DNA of 61,681 nucleotides from Streptomyces dysideae (GCF_001514305.1 NZ_KQ949087.1:1-61681), one strand, 5' to 3'. Counted from the first letter of the stretch, positions 23,641-33,146 are shown. Notes: generated by a model not told the origin, from the sequence alone. Made by a program: numbers and translations.

Positions 23641-26600
23641 TTACATCGGGGTGATGCTCACCTCGTCGAACTCGGCGGTACAGTGGGCCAGTTGGTTGCG
23701 GGAGCAGACCACGAGGCCCACGTAGTAGGGGGCGTCACCGAACCCGGGGATCTCGCCGGTGGCGAGAGTGGTCCAGGTGGCGCCGTCATCGGTGGACAGG
23801 GCTGCGGTGAAGGCGGTCCCGGTGCGCTTCAGCCGGAGCAGTGAGGGCAGTTCGGCCGCGCCGTTGCCGGTGAAGGTCGACCGTCCGGCAACCGTCGTGC
23901 GCAGCATGAGCTGGGCGGTGGTGCCGCCGCTGACGATGGCCCCGGCGGCCTGGTCGAACGGCGAGAGGGACTTCGCCATCAGCAGGCCGACGCGGTCGGC
24001 GGTGGCTCCGGTGCGGGAGACCAGCCGGGCGGTGACCTCGCAGTCGCCAGTGACGGGTCGCCGTACGAACTGCCCTGTCATTCCCTGGTTGTTGATGGTC
24101 AGGTCGGTGCCGGCGCCGCGCACGACGAAGGTGCCGTCCTGGTGTGCGGTGCTGCCGGGGGTGCGGACGTACACCACGCCGTAGGTGCCGAGGTCGCGCT
24201 CGTCGACGACGACATCGCCGAGGTCGCCGTGCGTCCAGGGGGCGGGCGGCGGGGTGCCGACGGTGAGGGTGAGGGTGGCGGTCGCCGTGCCCGCCGCGTT
24301 GTCCGCGGTGGTGGTGACCGTGAACTCGCCCTTCGCGGTGGGTGTTCCGGAGATCAGTCCGGTGCGCGGGTCGAGGCGCAGGCCGTCGGGCAGGCCGCGC
24401 GCGGCGAACCGGGTGGGCTCGTGCGCGGCCCGCAGCAGATGACGGAAGGCGACGCCCTGGTTCGCGAACGCGGTGTCCCGGGAGGTGAACTCGGGCGTCG
24501 ACGGAGTCGGCATCTCGGCGTGGGCCGGTTCCGAACGCGGGCCGCGACCACCGGCGTTGGTCTTGACGACGGCGTAGTGGTACGTCGTGCCGGGTGTGCC
24601 GGTGGCGTCGGCGTACCGGACGCGGGTGCCGAAGCCGACGGGGGCGATGCCGTTCGCGAGCGTCGTGTACGGGCCCGCCGGGTCCGTGGCCCGCAGCACC
24701 GTGTAGGTGGCCGACAGGTCCGGGTCCGTCCAGCCGAGCTCGACGGCGTCGGCGCCGGTGACGGCCCGCAGGTCGGTGGCGGTGTGCGGGGGGCGCGTCG
24801 GGTGCCAGACCGCGCCGGTGGCCGACGACGTCACGCAGACGTTGTCGAAGGCGCCGGTGCCGGTCTCGGCGTACTCCTCGTCGACACCCAGGCAGGAGGT
24901 GAGGACCAGGCCCGCCTGGGTCGCGCGTCCCAACTCGACCTCGGTGGAGCCGACTTCGGTCCATCGGATGCCGTCCGGGGAGATGGAGCCGGTGCAGCGC
25001 CGGCCCCTGCGCTCGACGCGCACCCAGTAGGGCGCCCGCAGCCGGTAGCCGTCTCCCGCGCCTTCGACGTAGGGCGCCTCCAGCGGGGTCGCCGACTCCG
25101 GCAGTGTGCCGAGCTCGGAGATCGGGAACGCCGCCTTGCTGGTGATCGTCTGCTGCTGGGAGGGCGGTACGGGCGTGCTGCCGGTGCCGGAGACGGGGGC
25201 CCCGGCCGACGGGCGGACACTCCACACGCCGCTCCAGGTGTGCAGCGGCAGGCCCTGGATCAGCATCGAGGCGTGCGCGGCGTCCGGGTCGAGGGAGTCG
25301 CGGACGGTGACGCCGATCTTGGAGTACTGGGAGCTGAGCGGGAACACGATCCGCGCGGTGATCGTGCCGTCCCCGTACAGCGGCAGGTGGGTCAGCCGGT
25401 AGGTGTCCGCGGTGCCGCTCGCCTCCAGCACGAAGCGCTCGCCGTCGTAGGCGGCGGAGCCGGGGATCCTCACGTTCCCCAGGTCGCGGCTGGACCAGGG
25501 CTCGGGGAGGCCGGCGGTGGCCGCGGTCCAGGGGGAATCGGCGCTGGTGCCACGGGAGTTGGTGGCGGTGACCGTGTAGTAGTAGGTCCGGCCGGGGCGG
25601 ACGTCGTGGTCGGTGAACCGCACCGCCTCGATCCCGTCCGCGAGCTTCTCGTACGGTCCCTCGGGGCTGCCGGCCCGGCGGACCGTGTAGCCGGTCGCCC
25701 AGGCCGACGGCAGCCAGGACACGGTGACCGCGTGGTCGTCGCCGACCGAGGTGATCCCGGCGGGAGCCGTCGGCGCGGCGGGCGCGGCGGTGGCCGTCCC
25801 GGCGTAGGTGAGCGTGCCCCAGCCGGGGTGGTCCTCCTGGTAGCCCTCCACGACGCGTGCTCCGTCCGTGCCCCGGAAGATGACCTTCTCGGTGTAGGGG
25901 GCGGGCTTGCCGAGGCGGCCCGCGTAGTGCGCGTACGCCATCTCCCACAGCGGCCGCCACGTGCCGCGCTGCCGGTTGTTGACGGACGTCTTGACGTACT
26001 TGCCGGTGCGGTCCAGGTCGGGGGTGAAGGGGACCGAGTCGTCGCCGAGGTTGTAGCGGCCGAAGTACTCGAAGTTGGCGAGGATCCGGTCGTCCGCGAA
26101 GGCGTACAGGTCGACGCCCTGCTGCCAGGCGACCTCGGCGGCGTCCGCGAGGAGGCCGACGGCGAGCTGCTCGTGGGCCTGGTCGCGGCCGGACTCCTGG
26201 CCCTGGCCCGCGGCGGTGACGATGCGGTTCAGCACCGAGCCGTTGCCGGAGCCGGCGGCCGCGAAGCGCAGAGCGTCCTCGAACATCACCCGGTTCTCGC
26301 AGAAGACCGCGATGGCGAGGATGGTGCGCAGCGCCGCGATGTCCCAGTTGCCGTTGGCGTAGAGGCAGTAGCCGGACAGGGCCGGGTACCAGACGTCGGT
26401 GAAGGAGCGCTCGCAGCGGCGTATCGCCTCCGCGGACCAGCCGTCGTAGCCGCTGTGCCGGAGGATCTCGGCGGCGTTGACGAGCTTGAAGCCCTGGATG
26501 CCGGCGCCGAGCTGTCCGTCGGCGCCGGTGATCCCGGTGAGGGATGCGGCCCAGGCGTCGAGGATGTCGCGGGCCTTGTCGGCGTGGCGTACGTCGCCGG

Positions 26601-26970
26601 TGACCGCCCACATGAGGGCGTTGTGGTAGGCGGCGGCCGCGTCGTCGGCGGCCTGGCGGGTCCAGTTGGTGGGGCCGCGGCCCCAGGTGGTGATCTGTCC
26701 GGTGTTGCGGATGCCGTAGGTGTACTGGGACCGGAAGTCGGCGGCCATCGCGGCGAAGCCGGTCGCGATCGGGGCGCGGCCTTCCGCCACCGCCGACTTC
26801 ATCCGCTCCAGGTCCGCACGGGAGTGCAGCAGACCGGGGTGCGCGAAGGCGAATGCCTGGTCGACGGCCTGGGCCCAGGCGGGCGTGGCGAAGCCGGACA
26901 GCAGTCCGGCTCCGGCCACCCCCGCGAGGCCCGCCGCACTGAGGAACGTCCGTCGTCTGAGGGATTGCAC
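23641..26970 (-). CDS. Large secreted alginate-lyase-family protein with FnIII and beta-sandwich modules
   Basis: A 1109-residue secreted multidomain enzyme with a GTG start (AGGAG nine bases upstream) and a Tat signal (LRRRTFLSAAG). Residues about 40-395 form an alginate-lyase-type alpha/alpha-toroid paralogous to the next gene (AGIQGFKLVNAAEILRHSGY, YANGNWDIAALRTILA, GQESGRDQAHEQLAVGLL). Then follow an FnIII domain (about 400-490, ending YYYTVTATNSRGTSADSPWT), a DUF1349-like beta-sandwich (about 495-715), a second FnIII (about 725-815), a putative Ig domain (about 820-900, FAARGLPDGLRLDPRTGLIS), and a second beta-sandwich (about 905-1109). It probably binds and degrades a plant polyuronide outside the cell. 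I do not know its exact substrate. Confidence 0.85.
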   Translation of the reverse strand: MQSLRRRTFLSAAGLAGVAGAGLLSGFATPAWAQAVDQAFAFAHPGLLHSRADLERMKSAVAEGRAPIATGFAAMAADFRSQYTYGIRNTGQITTWGRGPTNWTRQAADDAAAAYHNALMWAVTGDVRHADKARDILDAWAASLTGITGADGQLGAGIQGFKLVNAAEILRHSGYDGWSAEAIRRCERSFTDVWYPALSGYCLYANGNWDIAALRTILAIAVFCENRVMFEDALRFAAAGSGNGSVLNRIVTAAGQGQESGRDQAHEQLAVGLLADAAEVAWQQGVDLYAFADDRILANFEYFGRYNLGDDSVPFTPDLDRTGKYVKTSVNNRQRGTWRPLWEMAYAHYAGRLGKPAPYTEKVIFRGTDGARVVEGYQEDHPGWGTLTYAGTATAAPAAPTAPAGITSVGDDHAVTVSWLPSAWATGYTVRRAGSPEGPYEKLADGIEAVRFTDHDVRPGRTYYYTVTATNSRGTSADSPWTAATAGLPEPWSSRDLGNVRIPGSAAYDGERFVLEASGTADTYRLTHLPLYGDGTITARIVFPLSSQYSKIGVTVRDSLDPDAAHASMLIQGLPLHTWSGVWSVRPSAGAPVSGTGSTPVPPSQQQTITSKAAFPISELGTLPESATPLEAPYVEGAGDGYRLRAPYWVRVERRGRRCTGSISPDGIRWTEVGSTEVELGRATQAGLVLTSCLGVDEEYAETGTGAFDNVCVTSSATGAVWHPTRPPHTATDLRAVTGADAVELGWTDPDLSATYTVLRATDPAGPYTTLANGIAPVGFGTRVRYADATGTPGTTYHYAVVKTNAGGRGPRSEPAHAEMPTPSTPEFTSRDTAFANQGVAFRHLLRAAHEPTRFAARGLPDGLRLDPRTGLISGTPTAKGEFTVTTTADNAAGTATATLTLTVGTPPPAPWTHGDLGDVVVDERDLGTYGVVYVRTPGSTAHQDGTFVVRGAGTDLTINNQGMTGQFVRRPVTGDCEVTARLVSRTGATADRVGLLMAKSLSPFDQAAGAIVSGGTTAQLMLRTTVAGRSTFTGNGAAELPSLLRLKRTGTAFTAALSTDDGATWTTLATGEIPGFGDAPYYVGLVVCSRNQLAHCTAEFDEVSITPM

Positions 26971-26984
26971 GGGTTACTCCTGGC

Positions 26985-28769
26985 TTACGGGTGCTGCACG
27001 GTGAGCGTGAGGGACTTGGTCGCCGTGCCCACCGTGTTGGTGGCGGAGACGATGATCGGGTAGCTGCCGGGGACCTGCGGGATGCCGGAGATCAGGCCGG
27101 TCTTGTCGTCGATCGCGAGGCCCTTGGGCAGGCCCTCGGCGCCGAACGACGTCGGTAGCGCGGTCGCGGTGATCAGGTGGTTGAAGACCTGGCGTGCGGT
27201 GGCCGTGGCCTCTTCGGCGCTGGTGACCTCCGGGGCCACGTCGGAGGCGGCCGTCACGGAGTCCAGGAAGCGGAGGTTCTGGACGTGCTCGTTGGCGAAC
27301 ATCGGCACCGTGTCGGTGGTCAGGTACCAGCGCGGCTTGCCCTTCATGTTGTCGGCGATGACGGTGCCGTTGATCGCCATGTTCTGGAAGGTGAGGTTCT
27401 TGACGGGGCGGTCCGCGTCGTAGCCGACGACGACCGCCATGTTGGCCTTGTCGCCGTTGTACGTCAGGTTCCGCACGTACACGTCCTCGATGCCCCGGCC
27501 GGGCGCGGCGTTGTACCGGTTGGCCATGACCCGCATGTTGAACAGCTGGCCCCAGGTGAAGTCCTCAACGCGGACGTCCTGGATCCGCACGTTGCGGATG
27601 AGGTTGCGGTCGCCGGGGTTCAGGGCGAAGCAGCCCTGGTAGAGGACCTGCGGCTCGCGGTGCTGGAGGACGTCGATGTTGCTGAAGACGATGTTCTCTA
27701 TGGTCTCCGGCTTCTCCGGGTTGCCGTGGGTGCCCATGTTCACCGGGTGCGCGACGTCGGCCCACAGGGTGGAGTCGCGGACGGTGACGTCGCGGCAGTC
27801 GCCGTAGTAGTCCCAGCGGTGGGCGTAGATGGCGATGCAGTCGTCGCTGTTGCGCATCCACACGCCCTCGATCAGCACGTCCTCGCTGCTGAACACGTCG
27901 ATGCCGTCGCCCCACTGGCCGGAGCTGTAGGAGTGCAGGTTGCGGACGGTGACCTGCTTCGACTGGCCGACGGTGCAGGAGTAGCCGGTCTTCGGGGTGA
28001 GGACGAGAATGCCGTCGATCTCGATGTTCTTGGAGAACTGGACGAGGGTGGCGGCGTCCGAGTCCCAGATGATGCCCCGGCCGAGCAGCCGGGCGTTCTC
28101 CACGTTCACGAACTCCACGCGGGCCTTGAGCACCGCGCCGCCCGCCAGGTACACCGTCTTGCCGCTGGGCACCTTCACCACGCCGCCCGTGGGGGTGTGG
28201 AGGCCGGGGCCGAAGTAGATGACGTCGGGGTCGTCCTCCTCGGGCTGCGTCATCTCGACGGGGTTGGCGTGCAGTTGCAGGTTGCCGTAGATGTCGCCGT
28301 CGATCTCGATGGAGAGGTTGCGCGGCTCGGTGAGGCTGAAGGTGATGGTGTCGCCGCTGACCTCGTGCTGGATGTCGTACGACAGCGGGCGGATCCGGGC
28401 GGAGGGGATGGTGCCCCTGGACCAGGTGACCTGCACCTCCACGGTGCCGGTGAAGTCGAGGTTGGCGACCGAGGTGGGGCGGACGATGCCGCCGCCGGTC
28501 TTCTCGTTGATGGTCTTCGTGGTGGCGCGCAGGACGGGCACCGGCTTCCACTGGCCGCCGGGCGTACGGGCCTTGACGACGTAGGTGGTGTTGATCGGCA
28601 GTGTGCCCGGGACGGGGTGGATCACCAGCCGGTCGGCGGCCTCCGGTCTGTCGTCCGCCGCGGCGGCGGTGCCGGCTGCTGTGCCGAGCAGGGAGTACGC
28701 GGCGGCGGTGGCACCCGCGGCCTGGATGAGGGTGCGCCGGGCCAGTCCGGTGCTCTGGGTGTCGGTCAT
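26985..28769 (-). CDS. Secreted GH28-like polygalacturonase-family enzyme
   Basis: A 594-residue Tat-exported protein (ARRTLIQAAGATAAAYSLLG). An N-terminal beta-domain (about 40-175) precedes a right-handed parallel beta-helix (about 180-500) with GH28-type catalytic strands GQWGDGID (Asp287 region) and NSDDC (Asp309/Asp310). The HRW...GDCRDVTVRDS pattern following is seen in GH28/GH49-like enzymes. The C-terminus (about 505-594) is a putative Ig domain (LPTSFGAEGLPKGLAIDD). It would hydrolyse galacturonic-acid-containing chains. AAGGA lies 6 nt before the ATG. It sits between the permease gene (23 bp) and the 1109-residue protein gene (14 bp) in one operon. Confidence 0.85.
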   Translation of the reverse strand: MTDTQSTGLARRTLIQAAGATAAAYSLLGTAAGTAAAADDRPEAADRLVIHPVPGTLPINTTYVVKARTPGGQWKPVPVLRATTKTINEKTGGGIVRPTSVANLDFTGTVEVQVTWSRGTIPSARIRPLSYDIQHEVSGDTITFSLTEPRNLSIEIDGDIYGNLQLHANPVEMTQPEEDDPDVIYFGPGLHTPTGGVVKVPSGKTVYLAGGAVLKARVEFVNVENARLLGRGIIWDSDAATLVQFSKNIEIDGILVLTPKTGYSCTVGQSKQVTVRNLHSYSSGQWGDGIDVFSSEDVLIEGVWMRNSDDCIAIYAHRWDYYGDCRDVTVRDSTLWADVAHPVNMGTHGNPEKPETIENIVFSNIDVLQHREPQVLYQGCFALNPGDRNLIRNVRIQDVRVEDFTWGQLFNMRVMANRYNAAPGRGIEDVYVRNLTYNGDKANMAVVVGYDADRPVKNLTFQNMAINGTVIADNMKGKPRWYLTTDTVPMFANEHVQNLRFLDSVTAASDVAPEVTSAEEATATARQVFNHLITATALPTSFGAEGLPKGLAIDDKTGLISGIPQVPGSYPIIVSATNTVGTATKSLTLTVQHP

Positions 28770-28792
28770 AAGAGTCCTTGTAAGAGGCGGAG

Positions 28793-29665
28793 TCACTTGA
28801 GACCGGAGGTGGACATCCCGGCGACGAAACCGCGCTGGGCGACGAGGAAGATCAGCAGGATCGGGACGACGTACATCACGGAGGCCGCGGCCTGGAGTTC
28901 GGGGACGGGCGTGCCGCCCTCGTTGACGTAGGTGGTCATCACGGCGACGGCGAGCGTGGTGCGGTCGGTGGACAACAGCAGCTGCGGGGCGATGTAGTCG
29001 CCCCAGGTCCAGGTGAAGGCGATGATGAAGCTCGCGGACAGCACGGGCCAGGACTGCGGCAGGAAGATCCGCCAGAAGATCGACGTGTATCCGCAGCCGT
29101 CGATGATCGCGGCCTCCTCCAGTTCGCGCGGCATGCCCGCGAAGAACTGCCGGAAGAGGAAGACCAGATAGGGCGCCGCGGACAGGCCCCACAGCACCCA
29201 CGGCCAGTACGTGTCGACCATGCCGACCTTGGCGAAGATCAGGTAGGTCGGCAGCAGGGTGACCATCTGGGGCAGCATCATCGAGCCGAGCAAAACACCG
29301 AACAGCACCTTCTTGCCGGGCGCGTCGAGCCGGGCGAACCCGAAGCCGACCCAGGCCGAGCTGAGAGTGACGAGCGTGGCGTAGAGGAGGGCGATGACCA
29401 GGGAGTTGCGGGCGTAGCCGAGGAAGTCGATCTGGGTGAAGGCGTCGGCGAAGTTGTGCCACTGGAAGACGTCGGGCAGCCAGTGCACGGGTGAGGCGGC
29501 CAGTTCACCCTGGGTCTTGAGGCCGGAGAGGATCAGCCAGCCGAAGGGGCCGAGGAACAGCCCGGTGACGGAGACGAGGACGGTGTAGAGGACGAGACGC
29601 TTGACGCGCACCCGTACGCGGGCTTCGGCCGTGAACGACTTGGGCGGCAGGCTGGTGGCGGTCAC
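28793..29665 (-). CDS. ABC sugar importer permease (MalG type), pectin operon
   Basis: A 290-residue inner-membrane protein with six predicted helices. The EAA loop ELEEAAIIDGCGYTSIFWRI is the docking site for the ATPase. It has the CUT1-family C-terminus GFVAGMSTSGLK. The GTG start at 29665 overlaps the stop of the preceding permease gene (GTGA), so the two are translationally coupled. No ATPase gene is in the operon; CUT1 importers in Streptomyces generally use the shared MsiK ATPase. The linked enzymes suggest import of oligosaccharides from pectin or rhamnogalacturonan. Confidence 0.9.
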   Translation of the reverse strand: MTATSLPPKSFTAEARVRVRVKRLVLYTVLVSVTGLFLGPFGWLILSGLKTQGELAASPVHWLPDVFQWHNFADAFTQIDFLGYARNSLVIALLYATLVTLSSAWVGFGFARLDAPGKKVLFGVLLGSMMLPQMVTLLPTYLIFAKVGMVDTYWPWVLWGLSAAPYLVFLFRQFFAGMPRELEEAAIIDGCGYTSIFWRIFLPQSWPVLSASFIIAFTWTWGDYIAPQLLLSTDRTTLAVAVMTTYVNEGGTPVPELQAAASVMYVVPILLIFLVAQRGFVAGMSTSGLK

Positions 29666-30663
29666 TTCTTCGCCTCCGGGTCGACGTTGTAGAACACCAC
29701 GCCCGACGTGAACTTGAAGATGAGTCCGGTCACGACGAGGATCAGGACGAAGAGCACCCACAGCAGCGCGGAGGCGTAGCCGTAGCGGCCGAGCGCGAAG
29801 TACTGGGCGAACACGTGCATCATGTAGAGGTAGTTGGACTGCGGGACCGTGGTGATGCCGCTCGTGTCGCCGAGCGGGGCCAGCAGCAGCGGCATGATGG
29901 TCTGTACCGAGGCGATCATCCCGGTGACCGTCTGGAAGAGCAGAACGGGTGACAGCAGCGGCACGGTGATGCTGCGGAAGGTGCGCCAGGCGCTCGCGCC
30001 GTCGATGCGGGCGGCCTCGTGGAGTTCGCGGGGTACGTCCTGGAGACCGGCCAGCGAGATGATCATGACGTTTCCGGCGGCCCAGAGCACCGTCATCAGC
30101 AGGACGTAGCGGGCGTAGGGGTCGGCTAGCCAGCCGACGGCGTCGAAGCCGAAGAAGGTCAGGACGCCGTTGGAGGCACCGGAGTTCTGGTCGAAGAGCA
30201 GCTTGAAGGCGAGGCCGGCGCCCACCGGCGGCACCACGGCGGGCAGATAGAGCAGGGTGCGGAACAGGCCCCGTGCCTTGATCGGCCGGTTGACCAGGAC
30301 GGCGAGGGCGAGACCCGCGATGATCGACAGCGGTACCGAGGTCACCGCGAACAGACCCGCGCGGCCGAGCGCGGCCCAGGTGACCGAATCGTTCAGCAGC
30401 TCGCGGTAGTTGCCGAGTCCGACGTACTTCCAGTTGGGCGAGATGCCGTCGAACGTGGTGAAGCTCAGCCACAGCGCGTACACCATCGGCGCGATGGTCA
30501 GCAGCACGAAGCCGATGATCCAGGGCGAGGTGAACATGTAGAACGCCCGGTGCCTGCGCGCGGTCATGGAGGTCTGCGGACCGCCGACCGCCGGTGCGCG
30601 ACCGGCGCTCGCCGGGGCATCGGGCCGGTCCGCGGCTACGGAAGAGATCTGACCTACCGTCAT
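29662..30663 (-). CDS. ABC sugar importer permease (MalF type), pectin operon
   Basis: A 333-residue inner-membrane protein. It has a 35-residue cytoplasmic N-terminus, then six helices starting with FYMFTSPWIIGFVLLTIAPM, and the EAA loop ELHEAARIDGASAWRTFRSI. It pairs with the MalG-type permease encoded next to it to form the translocation channel. Its ATG overlaps the stop of the binding-protein gene (ATGA at 30660-30663), so the three transporter genes are tightly coupled. Confidence 0.9.
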   Translation of the reverse strand: MTVGQISSVAADRPDAPASAGRAPAVGGPQTSMTARRHRAFYMFTSPWIIGFVLLTIAPMVYALWLSFTTFDGISPNWKYVGLGNYRELLNDSVTWAALGRAGLFAVTSVPLSIIAGLALAVLVNRPIKARGLFRTLLYLPAVVPPVGAGLAFKLLFDQNSGASNGVLTFFGFDAVGWLADPYARYVLLMTVLWAAGNVMIISLAGLQDVPRELHEAARIDGASAWRTFRSITVPLLSPVLLFQTVTGMIASVQTIMPLLLAPLGDTSGITTVPQSNYLYMMHVFAQYFALGRYGYASALLWVLFVLILVVTGLIFKFTSGVVFYNVDPEAKK

Positions 30664-32009
30664 CCCACTTGCTCCTTACCGCGCTTCAGCTGCTCGTTGA
30701 TGGACGAGTTGAGGCGTCCCGCGAGGGCGTCGACGGAGATCTGGCCGTTCATCGCGGCGGGGGCGATCTGGTTGAACAGGGCGTCGACCGCGTCCGCCCT
30801 GGTGTAGGGGGTGAAGGAGACCACCGAGAAGTGCTTCAGCTCGTTCTCCTGCGCCTTCAGCACCCGCTTCTGGTAGTCCTCCTGGGCCGGCATCAGCGAA
30901 CGCATCGACTTCAGGCTGGGGATGCCCCAGCCGCCGCCCGCGCGCGCCTTGGCCGGCTCCTCGCCGAAGAACCACTCGAAGACCCGCCACGCGGCGTCCT
31001 TGTTCTTCGCCTTCTTCGGCATCCACAGGCCGGTGCCGCCCTGGCAGGCACTGATCCGCGTGCCGCCCGCGAAGAGCGGGGCGGGTGCCAGGCGGGACAC
31101 CTCCGCCAGCTTCTTGTCCGGGTAGATCATGCCGCCCATCCAGTAGCCGGAGTTCGACATGGCCAGCCGCCCGGCCTGGTAGGTGGGCCCGTCCCAGCCG
31201 TTGGGGTCGGGCTGGATGAGGCTCGGCCCGACCTTGGTCCTGCAGTACTCGATGTACCAGGCCAGGGCCTTGCGGGCCTCGGGGCTGGTGAAGTCGACCC
31301 GGGAGAAGTCGTCGTTGAAGAGGCTGCCGCCGGCGGACGCCGTCATGGTCGCCATGAGCGTGGCCCGGGTCAGTCCGCCGTAGCTGCCGCCGAAGACGGT
31401 GGTCTGGCCGTTCTTGCGCTGCACGAGGCGCTGGGCCTTCTCCAGCCATTCCTCGTACGTGATCGGCTCGGTCTCCGACGGGTGGTCGACACCGGCCTTG
31501 TCGAAGGCCGCGGTGTTGTACCAGTACATGGAGTCCTGGGAGAAGTCCTTCGCCATGCCGTAGCGCGGGCCCTTGCCCTGGGTGCGGCCGTCGTACCGCC
31601 ACAGGTCGTTGACGGGGTCCAGGTCGTCCAGCTTGAGGACGCTGCTCCGGGCGAAGTAGGGGTCCAGCTCCTCGGCCACGTCCCGCGCCGCGTAGAACGG
31701 CGCGTCCACGGCACCGACGCCGCGTACCAGGTCGGGCGGGTTGCCATTGGTGATCATCGCGATCAGCTTGGTGATGTCGTACCTCACCAGGACGATCTTG
31801 ATGCCGAGGTCCTTCTTGGCCTGCTGCACCTGCTCAGGGGTGATGTCGCCGGAGTTGACCATCACGGTGATGGTCTCGCCCGCCCCACTGACCCCGGTGG
31901 ACACCTGGAGGGCGCATCCGCTCAGCCCTGCCGCGCCGGCCGCGGCGCCTCCTGCGGACAGGGCGAGGAATCGGCGGCGGCTCAGGGACGCACCGGCACG
32001 TGGGTGCAT
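30660..32009 (-). CDS. Sugar-binding lipoprotein of the pectin operon importer
   Basis: A 449-residue extracellular solute-binding protein of CUT1 type. A Tat signal with lipobox (SLSRRRFLALSAGG ... LSGC) anchors it to the outer face of the membrane. The bilobed body includes SMYWYNTAAFDKAGVDHPSE and a tryptophan-rich site WDGPTYQAGRLAMSNSGYWM. First gene of the operon 32009-22373 (binding protein, two permeases, GH28-like enzyme, two alginate-lyase-family proteins). I chose the ATG at 32009, preceded by GAGAGGTGG. The upstream region has the palindrome ACAACCGGTTGT, a probable LacI-type operator. Confidence 0.9.
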   Translation of the reverse strand: MHPRAGASLSRRRFLALSAGGAAAGAAGLSGCALQVSTGVSGAGETITVMVNSGDITPEQVQQAKKDLGIKIVLVRYDITKLIAMITNGNPPDLVRGVGAVDAPFYAARDVAEELDPYFARSSVLKLDDLDPVNDLWRYDGRTQGKGPRYGMAKDFSQDSMYWYNTAAFDKAGVDHPSETEPITYEEWLEKAQRLVQRKNGQTTVFGGSYGGLTRATLMATMTASAGGSLFNDDFSRVDFTSPEARKALAWYIEYCRTKVGPSLIQPDPNGWDGPTYQAGRLAMSNSGYWMGGMIYPDKKLAEVSRLAPAPLFAGGTRISACQGGTGLWMPKKAKNKDAAWRVFEWFFGEEPAKARAGGGWGIPSLKSMRSLMPAQEDYQKRVLKAQENELKHFSVVSFTPYTRADAVDALFNQIAPAAMNGQISVDALAGRLNSSINEQLKRGKEQVG

Positions 32010-32085
32010 GAACGCACCACCTCTCACTTCGTTTCTGTTCGACATTTCGACCAAGACTCGAGGGGTCGACGACGATCGTTTTTGG

Positions 32086-32097
32086 ACAACCGGTTGT
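32086..32097. promoter_or_regulatory. ACAACCGGTTGT operator of the pectin importer operon
   Basis: A perfect 12-bp palindrome 77 bp upstream of the binding-protein ATG. It carries the AACCGGTT core also found at 14182 and 32409. The 436-bp gap 32010-32445 holds this and the next site, but I see no gene in it. A TTTCGAAAAGAATGGG stretch near 32156 is the only other A+T-rich patch. Confidence 0.6.
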
Positions 32098-32408
32098 TGA
32101 GCAGTGGGGCAGAGCTTCTTCCTGTCCGGAAACGACGTCAAGCCTCTTGACGAACTTTCGAAAAGAATGGGTAACCTCAGCGACATGAAGCACGGGACCG
32201 CAGGACCTTTCCGGAGCCCGCGACAGCCCATAAAGCTCCAGCCCACAGTCATATTCGCCCGCCGACCCCGACTCCCCGGGCCAAGTCTGCGCGCCGACCG
32301 GGAAGGTTCCGCGCCACGTTCCCGTTGATCACCGCGGGGCGCGCCGAGCCGGGCTCGACCACCCTCGCCGACGAGCCGCTCACAGACGGTCCCGACGACG
32401 TTTCCAGA

Positions 32409-32416
32409 AACCGGTT
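32409..32416. promoter_or_regulatory. AACCGGTT operator before the GH51 remnant
   Basis: The core AACCGGTT lies in AGAAACCGGTTGCCATCGAC, 30 bp before the ATG of the broken arabinofuranosidase. The right flank TTGCCATC differs from that of the 14182 site by one base. Confidence 0.55.
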
Positions 32417-32445
32417 GCCATCGACAGCCATGAACGGAGTCCCGC

Positions 32446-32951
32446 ATGACCCCCGCCGCTCCGCCCGGCCGACCAGGCTGTACGACCATCCGCGTCGACG
32501 TGAGCGCCGACGCCGACCCGCCCATCAGCCCGGACCTCGTGGGCGCCTTCTTCAAGGACATCAACTACGCGGCCGACGGCGGACTGTACGCCGAACTCGT
32601 CCAGCGCCGGTCCTTCGCGGGGACGTGTACCTGACGCACACGGTGACCGGCGCCCCGGCCGCCGCTCCCCCGCCGGACCCGCTGCGCGGCGGCGGGGTCC
32701 GTCTCGGCGCCGTGGACACCGTGGACATCGTGGCCATCGTGGCCGAGTACACGGATCTGCGCGTGACCAGCGGTGACGCCGACTGCACGATCGAGGTGCG
32801 GGCCCGGAAGACCGGCGGCGCGGAGGGCTTCCGTGTCGCCTTCGGCGCGGTGGCCACCGGTGACCACTACGTGTGGACGATCGGCGGCCGGCAGAACAAG
32901 GGCGTACGCATCCCCGCCGCCGACGCCACGACACCGGGGAAAACAAAGTAA
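32446..32951 (+). pseudogene. GH51-type alpha-L-arabinofuranosidase, internally deleted remnant
   Basis: The first 58 codons are the start of a secreted-type GH51 arabinofuranosidase without an obvious signal (ISPDLVGAFFKDINYAADGG LYAELVQRRSF shape). The frame stops at 32634. In another frame (32595-32951) the C-terminal part of the same family follows, beginning about AVDTVDIVAIVAEYTDLRV and ending RVAFGAVATGDHYVWTIGGR. That is the small sandwich domain of these enzymes. The catalytic barrel is missing, so the gene is inactive. GGAG precedes the ATG and the promoter still has an AACCGGTT site. It was probably once a regulon member for arabinan breakdown. Confidence 0.75.
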
Positions 32952-33146
32952 CCGATTTCCAGCCAGGGTGGGATCAAGGATTCCGGCCACGGCACGGCAC
33001 CGGCCGCCCCGGTGCGGCATGCTGCCGCCGCCCTGCCGCTCCCACACACCCCGACATGCGGCTACGCATCGGAAACGCATTCGAGTAACCCACGCTCCCC
33101 CGCTCCGCCCAACCGATTGACCCGCCGATCTCGGCAGATCTACGGT

